The notes beneath the pieces are model-generated. The model saw only the letters and a program-made list of their open reading frames with translations. It was not told the origin of the DNA and searched no databases. Source: Parcubacteria group bacterium (GTDB lineage: Bacteria > Patescibacteriota > Minisyncoccia > Phycocordibacterales > UBA12088). From it: 8,459 bases of DNA. How positions within the stretch are numbered: position 1 is the first letter of the stretch; every line of letters begins with the position of its first letter. This document shows, piece by piece, positions 5,769 through 8,459 of the stretch. The stretch is taken from positions 1 to 8,459 of the forward strand of contig JAKFXP010000076.1 of assembly GCA_021731325.1 (NCBI GenBank). The letters run 5' to 3'. The position numbers were made by a program, and so were the translations under genes.

Positions 5769-6056
5769 ATGAAAACAGTAATCAATAGCAGAGTAGCAGG
5801 CAGGGTGCCGGGTACACATATGCGTGTAAAGGTAGGAACAAATAGACAGCTTGCAATACCAAAGGCGCTTTTCGATACACTCAAGCTCTCCCCGGGAGAC
5901 TATCTTGATGTGCGCATCAAAGAAGACGCGCTCGTGCTCACACCGCAGGAATTTGTCGATCGTCGTATTGCGGAAGGACTGCGTGATGTGCGGGCAGGGC
6001 GGGTATCCAAGAAGTTCTCCTCTGTCGATGCGCTCATGAAGTCGCTCACACGATGA
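5769..6056 (+). CDS. AbrB/MazE-like antitoxin
   Basis: The protein is 95 aa. Residues about 17-60 form a SpoVT/AbrB swapped-hairpin pattern: RVKVGTNRQLAIPKALFDTLKLSPGDYLDVRIKEDALVL. This is the DNA-binding part of AbrB/MazE-type antitoxins. Residues about 62-92, FVDRRIAEGLRDVRAGRVSKKFSSVDALMKSL, look like the toxin-wrapping tail typical of Phd/RelB-type antitoxins (EGL.D...GRV...F.S...L). It overlaps the toxin gene by ATGA, so the two are translationally coupled. It presumably represses its own promoter. An internal ATG at 5820 is possible, but the -10 box 8 bases before 5769 favours the long start. Confidence 0.85.
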   Translation: MKTVINSRVAGRVPGTHMRVKVGTNRQLAIPKALFDTLKLSPGDYLDVRIKEDALVLTPQEFVDRRIAEGLRDVRAGRVSKKFSSVDALMKSLTR

Positions 6057-6301
6057 CATTTGTTGCCTACACTGATCGGTTCAAAAAGTCGTTTGCAAGC
6101 GCCACCCCGCGTGTACAGAAAGATTTTGCCAAGCAGATCGGATTTCTCCGTGAGTCGTTACGACATCCCTCCGTGCACGCGAAAAAGTATGACGAGAGTG
6201 CCGGTGTCTGGCAAGGCAGAGTAAATAGACAGTGGCGTTTCTATTTTACGTTCGAGGGTGATACCATCATACTCATCGACATTATCGCGCATCCCAAGTA
6301 A
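6053..6301 (+). CDS. RelE/ParE-superfamily toxin
   Basis: The protein is 82 aa, in the RelE/ParE size range. It starts FVAYTDRFKKSFASATPRVQKDFAKQIGFL (two helices, about 3-32). It then has HAKKYDESAGVWQGRVNRQWRFYFTFEGDTIILIDIIAHPK (42-82), the sheet that carries the RNA-binding face in RelE-type interferases; the R..RQWR..FTF pattern is typical. Whether it cleaves mRNA like RelE or targets another partner cannot be told from sequence. ATG 6053 overlaps the antitoxin stop as ATGA. A terminator-like stem follows at 6379-6415. Confidence 0.88.
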   Translation: MTFVAYTDRFKKSFASATPRVQKDFAKQIGFLRESLRHPSVHAKKYDESAGVWQGRVNRQWRFYFTFEGDTIILIDIIAHPK

Positions 6302-6351
6302 AAACGAGTAGCGAGCACGCAAAGTGATAAGTACTGAGTAACGAGTTGAAA

Positions 6352-6372
6352 GTTACGCATCCGAACTTTCTA
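6352..6372. repeat. 21-bp direct repeat, copy 2
   Basis: This is identical over 21 bases to 4952-4972, exactly 1400 bases away. It sits between the RelE-type gene and its terminator-like stem. Confidence 0.75.
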
Positions 6373-6378
6373 AATGAA

Positions 6379-6415
6379 AAAGGGGCCTTAGGTAGTTAAC
6401 CGTTCGGTCCCCTTT
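6379..6415 (+). terminator. Probable terminator of the AbrB-RelE operon
   Basis: AAAGGGG (6379-6385) pairs with CCCCTTT (6409-6415), followed by CC/GG with one bulged T. A smaller inner stem GGT/ACC (6391-6401) is possible. The tail TTTCTC is T-rich but short, so efficiency is uncertain. Confidence 0.55.
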
Positions 6416-6480
6416 CTCGTCGTGATATATGTAGTATACCCCAGGGGAGTGGTTTTTCAAATTACACACGAGGAGCGAGG

Positions 6481-6509
6481 ATATTAAGGAGGTCCGACCT
6501 CCTTAATAT
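6481..6509. repeat. Palindrome with AAGGAGG and CCTCCTT arms
   Basis: A perfect 13-bp inverted repeat (6481-6493 with 6497-6509) has a three-base centre, CCG. Its 5' arm contains the consensus Shine-Dalgarno AAGGAGGT and its 3' arm the anti-Shine-Dalgarno sequence. No start codon follows within ribosome-binding distance. TTTAATC after the 3' arm could make it a weak terminator. Confidence 0.6.
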
Positions 6510-6545
6510 TTAATCAAGGGGGAGGGGGCGACGACGACGGACGAA

Positions 6546-6670
6546 GTCGTATCCGAGGTACCCGATACATCCAACGAGCGTGGTGCCGAAGGGATGAAGT
6601 ATGAGTATCTAGTATGAGAATGAGGGGCGAGCGTATACACATACTAGATACTCATACTCCGCAGGGGAGT
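6546..6670. repeat. Repeat copy R3, hairpin loop inverted relative to R2
   Basis: The left block 6546-6599 is nearly identical and collinear to R2 5016-5069. The arms 6599-6616 and 6640-6657 are a perfect 18-bp inverted repeat, identical in sequence to R2's arms. The 23 bases between them match R2 only when reverse-complemented (about 20 of 23): the core reads ggcgagcgtatac (6626-6638), against gtatacgctcgcc in R1 and R2. A second hairpin, ACTCC/GGAGT (6656-6670), follows as in R1. Confidence 0.85.
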
Positions 6671-6702
6671 TCGCGACTGGATCAGTTCTGCTATGCACAC
6701 CC

Positions 6703-6730
6703 TTGACACATATCATCCTAGCAGTATGAT
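6703..6730 (+). promoter_or_regulatory. Strong sigma70-type promoter of a short transcript
   Basis: A perfect TTGACA (6703-6708), 16 bases, TATGAT (6725-6730). The expected start is near 6737. No rightward gene follows before the terminator at 6812-6856. Confidence 0.65.
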
Positions 6731-6736
6731 ATAGGT

Positions 6737-6856
6737 ACATCTCAGTATAGGGTACAGGTTCGGTTCCGTAAGGAATGTCTGGTAAATCTCCTGAATCCTA
6801 GAACAGAATCTGAAAACCCGCTCCCAGAATGTTATGGGAGGGGGTTTTCTCTTTTT
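6737..6856 (+). ncRNA. Candidate small RNA, about 120 nt
   Basis: The unit runs from the predicted start of a near-consensus promoter to the T-run of a strong terminator and has no credible ORF. A small stem TTCC-GTAA-GGAA with a GNRA-class loop lies near 6763-6774. It is nested in a possible AGGTTC/GAA(T)CCT stem (about 6755-6760 with 6793-6799). The GGUUCC-GUAA-GGAA part superficially recalls the SRP RNA tip, but the conserved AGCAG side is absent. The 3' end is convergent with the 133-aa gene and shares its terminator, so antisense contact with that mRNA's 3' end is built in. Confidence 0.5.
6812..6856. terminator. Bidirectional terminator, overlapping the end of the 133-aa gene
   Basis: Arms 6812-6825 and 6836-6849 pair over 14 positions with one G-G mismatch and a 10-base loop. 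Rightward, TCTTTTT (6850-6856) follows. Leftward, the stem's own TTTTC tail follows. The last five codons and part of the stop of the leftward gene are inside the hairpin. Confidence 0.8.
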
Positions 6857-7233
6857 GCACTAGAAAAACTGGAAATGAGGTACAGGATTCTATCCCCACG
6901 CTCTATTTCTTCGCGGATATGGACACGTACCTCCACACCAGTACTGTCATATCCAACGATCTCGTATTCGCGAAGTTTATTGTGCATTCTCTGTGTTCCC
7001 GAGTGAGAGCGTTTGATGATATCAATAGCGACGAAGAACGTCCGCAACCTTTTTGTTGCATCTTTTCTCGGTGTATTTGCCTCCAGGTATCGTTCCAAAG
7101 TAACCTTGCGACCTTTAAGTAATTTGCAAGCACAGTATGGAGTGATACGAAGGTAGTGTTGTATACGTTTTACAACCTCACTTTTCGATTGGTTTAAAAT
7201 CGCTGTGTCAGAGACGTACACAACATATTTCAT
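6832..7233 (-). CDS. Hypothetical 133-aa protein
   Basis: The family is not recognised. The chain looks soluble and basic. The middle, about 20-55, is helical with a YCACKLLKG stretch and two Cys (34, 36). A hydrophobic patch, LRTFFVAIDIIKRS, lies at about 63-76. The C-terminal part (90-123) alternates as beta-strand would: YEIVGYDSTGVEVRVHIREE and RILYLISSF. This beta-rich, charged end is vaguely RelE/ParE- or nuclease-like in size and neighbourhood, but no motif supports that. The gene is supported by a promoter with leaderless geometry (TTGCCC, 16 bases, TATACT, 8 bases, ATG) and by a terminator at its stop. It sits alone between repeat copies R3 and R4, as one module of the array. Confidence 0.65.
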   Translation of the reverse strand: MKYVVYVSDTAILNQSKSEVVKRIQHYLRITPYCACKLLKGRKVTLERYLEANTPRKDATKRLRTFFVAIDIIKRSHSGTQRMHNKLREYEIVGYDSTGVEVRVHIREEIERGDRILYLISSFSSAKRENPLP

Positions 7234-7241
7234 TACGCATT

Positions 7242-7269
7242 AGTATACAAGATGGTGTAGCGTGGGCAA
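7242..7269 (-). promoter_or_regulatory. Leaderless promoter of the 133-aa gene
   Basis: On the minus strand: TTGCCC (7269-7264), 16 bases, TATACT (7247-7242), then eight bases to ATG 7233-7231. No Shine-Dalgarno site is present. Confidence 0.55.
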
Positions 7270-7361
7270 TTGAGATTGTTAAGAGTACGACGCTGAATCA
7301 GACAGGGAGCGAAGCACCTAGTTGAGACCCCCCTCGTTACTTATTGTGGGAAGATCGATTA

Positions 7362-7412
7362 CGTCGTCGCACGACATCATAGACAAGGTACCCAATACAC
7401 CCGAGGAGGGTA
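7362..7412. repeat. Repeat copy R4 (left block only)
   Basis: This aligns end to end without gaps to R1 3973-4023, differing at 8 of 51 positions. It shares the core tacccaatacacccgagga-like block with R2 and R3. The hairpin half is missing; the methyltransferase stop codon begins three bases after the match ends. The ACCC/GGGT stem at its end and the T-run inside the methyltransferase end could act as a weak rightward terminator. Confidence 0.7.
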
Positions 7413-7414
7413 TA

Positions 7415-7993
7415 TTATTTTTTTGCTATCACCTCAAATACATGCCAGTGTTTCAAGGTACCACTTGCAGTTGGCGCATCTCGCTCTTCTTCAAACAGCT
7501 TAATAAGCGTCATGGTGGCAAATAATTCTTGCACCTCCTCTTTTGTGTGAAAAGTCATTGTGGAGTCTGGCACATTCCATGCATCATGTGTACCAAAAAA
7601 CTGTCCTGTTATGATACCACCAGGTTTGAGTGAGGTGAGTATGATGTTGAGCATCTGTGTAAAGTTCTCTGGCTTACAAAAAGGGAGTGTAAATTGAGCT
7701 GAGATTAAATCAAATGTGGCTACTGGAAGAGTAAGGTGCTCGAGGTCGGTAGATTCAAATGTAAAAGAATCGTCGCGAATGGTGCGGGAGAGTGTTTGTG
7801 ACGCAGGAGCGTTGTCGATTGCTTGCACCCTAAAGCCAAGACCTAACAAATGGACGCTGTCCGTAAGGTCACCTGCGCCTACATCAAGCGCGAGTCCGTG
7901 TTTTTGTGTGTATGCCAATGCTTCTAGTAGCAATTTTCTCGGAGCCCGTCCAGCTGTTGCTGTGTAGTATTGTGCCCATCTATCAGTATTCAT
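7415..7993 (-). CDS. Class I SAM-dependent methyltransferase
   Basis: The protein is 192 aa. The Rossmann core is clear: RWAQYYTATAGRAPRKLLLEAL (5-26), then motif I LALDVGAGDLTDS (34-46), and AIDNAP (58-63), whose Asp60 would hold the SAM ribose. Further on come FDLISAQFTLPF (motif IV) and LKPGGIITGQFFG (motif VI). The N-terminal W..YY....GR.PR.LL pattern resembles TehB/UbiE-type small methyltransferases. The substrate cannot be told. It stands alone: a terminator separates it from the gene upstream, and its stop lies three bases from repeat R4. A TACTAT box ends eight bases before ATG, with no Shine-Dalgarno site, so it is probably leaderless. Confidence 0.88.
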   Translation of the reverse strand: MNTDRWAQYYTATAGRAPRKLLLEALAYTQKHGLALDVGAGDLTDSVHLLGLGFRVQAIDNAPASQTLSRTIRDDSFTFESTDLEHLTLPVATFDLISAQFTLPFCKPENFTQMLNIILTSLKPGGIITGQFFGTHDAWNVPDSTMTFHTKEEVQELFATMTLIKLFEEERDAPTASGTLKHWHVFEVIAKK

Positions 7994-8001
7994 TGTGCTA
8001 T

Positions 8002-8007
8002 ATAGTA
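8002..8007 (-). promoter_or_regulatory. -10 box of the methyltransferase gene
   Basis: On the minus strand TACTAT lies eight bases before ATG 7993-7991. No good -35 is seen 16-18 bases upstream, where the T-tail of the preceding terminator lies. Confidence 0.45.
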
Positions 8008-8018
8008 CTATGTTGATT

Positions 8019-8058
8019 AAAAAATAACTACGTCTCAGACCTCAACCTAAGACGTAGT
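8019..8058 (-). terminator. Intrinsic terminator of the right-edge gene
   Basis: Read leftward, a perfect 9-bp stem (8058-8050 with 8035-8027) with a 14-base loop is followed by TATTTTTTAA. It lies about 20 bases after the stop of the edge gene and directly before the methyltransferase promoter. Confidence 0.8.
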
Positions 8059-8078
8059 GTAAAAGACGTTACTGCTTT

Positions 8079-8456
8079 TTATGCTGCTTGTGCGATATTT
8101 TCGACTGGTACGTAGTGCCAATTAGGTGAGGGTATGTCACCAAAATGTCGCATCATGGCATCAATGCTAGAGAGTAATTCGGTACGGTGTGACCTTGGTT
8201 CTCCTACATGGTGCGCAGTATGATGAATAAATGTACCAAAGTATTTTTGACAAAAGTCAGTATAATCTTGAGTAAATAAGATAAAGCAGTGCCAACCTTC
8301 GTCAATAATAGGAGTTGGAATCATGTCGTGTAAGGAGTTTTGCGCTGCAAGCCAAAGAAACTTTTTTAGGTCTTCAAAGATACCTTGCGCTGTCTCAAAA
8401 CTACAATGAACATCGTGACAAATCCTCGCAACAACGTCAACATTTTCGTACTTCAT
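8079..8456 (-). CDS. Small protein with GRDP-like (DUF1399-like) WH...HH motif
   Basis: At least 125 aa; the frame remains open for the three bases left before the window edge, so the true start may lie outside. The recognisable part is PTPIIDEGWHCFILFTQDYTDFC (47-69) followed by QKYFGTFIHH (70-79). This resembles the D.vWH.hil.t..Y..FC...fG.fiHH pattern of glycine-rich-domain-protein-like (GRDP, DUF1399) proteins and their small bacterial relatives. The invariant-looking Trp, His and HH could bind a metal, but the family's function is not established. The N-terminal half is helical and has two Cys. It has its own terminator (8019-8058). Confidence 0.65.
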   Translation of the reverse strand: MKYENVDVVARICHDVHCSFETAQGIFEDLKKFLWLAAQNSLHDMIPTPIIDEGWHCFILFTQDYTDFCQKYFGTFIHHTAHHVGEPRSHRTELLSSIDAMMRHFGDIPSPNWHYVPVENIAQAA

Positions 8457-8459
8457 AAC

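Larger units (their letters stand above)
6302..6545. other. Intergenic region between the AbrB-RelE module and R3
   Basis: No gene is seen. It holds the second 21-bp direct repeat (6352-6372), a terminator-like stem (6379-6415), a short CCCC/GGGG stem (6438-6446) and a perfect palindrome with Shine-Dalgarno-like arms (6481-6509). Confidence 0.5.

Noticed and set aside
3973..6670. True integron with attC sites
   Set aside because: No integrase and no recognisable GTTRRRY/RYYYAAC core pairs were found, and modules lie in both orientations. Only the layout is similar.
6752..6785. Resemblance of GGUUCC-GUAA-GGAA to the tip of SRP (4.5S) RNA
   Set aside because: The conserved AGCAG strand and the symmetric loop of the SRP helix are absent, so only a generic GNRA hairpin remains.
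6829..7122. Rightward frame of 97 aa opposite the orphan gene
   Set aside because: It begins inside a terminator hairpin and is the shadow of the better supported leftward 133-aa gene.
3973..7412. CRISPR-like array
   Set aside because: Repeats are long, unequal and over 1 kb apart with genes between them, and there are no cas genes.

Overview
The window looks like an accessory stretch of a small bacterial genome. The style fits a Patescibacteria/CPR (Parcubacteria-like) lineage: very short genes, almost no Shine-Dalgarno sites, apparently leaderless mRNAs, a GT-C-like membrane protein, several toxin-antitoxin (TA) modules and many conserved-looking proteins of unknown function. This is inferred from gene style; no rRNA or other phylogenetic marker is present.

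Left part (1-3150). The end of a rightward gene with a poly-aspartate tail meets a leftward two-gene operon at a perfect bidirectional terminator. The operon encodes a 206-aa four-helix membrane protein followed by a 537-aa multi-pass GT-C-like membrane protein. Upstream of the operon, on the other strand, lies a compact unit of consensus promoter, about 85 transcribed bases with three hairpins, and an intrinsic terminator; this is a candidate small RNA. A small cysteine-patterned lipoprotein follows, with its own promoter, a clear Shine-Dalgarno site and a terminator.

Middle part (3150-7412). Three two-gene TA operons lie close together: hicBA (+), higBA (-) and an AbrB-type antitoxin with a RelE/ParE-type toxin (+). 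A truncated NYN-domain nuclease gene and an orphan 133-aa gene lie among them. Modules are separated by copies of one imperfect repeat (R1 near 3973-4131, R2 near 5016-5140, R3 near 6546-6670, and a left-half-only R4 at 7362-7412). R1-R3 carry a long inverted-repeat hairpin followed by a short second hairpin. R2 and R3 have collinear outer flanks, but the hairpin loop is in opposite orientation, so the loop appears to have flipped. This repeat-separated array is the best candidate for something undescribed. Two further short promoter-to-terminator units, near 5202-5306 and 6703-6856, are candidate small RNAs or leaders.

Right part (7413-8459). Two leftward genes: a class I SAM-dependent methyltransferase and, at the window edge, a small protein with a WH...HH motif resembling GRDP-like (DUF1399-like) proteins. 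An intrinsic terminator separates them.

Regulation. Five genes (hicB, the NYN gene, the abrB-like gene, the 133-aa gene and the methyltransferase) have a -10-like hexamer ending 7-8 bases before the ATG, which puts the expected transcription start on the start codon. The lipoprotein gene is the clear exception. The higBA promoter has a perfect palindrome between -35 and -10, a probable autoregulatory operator.
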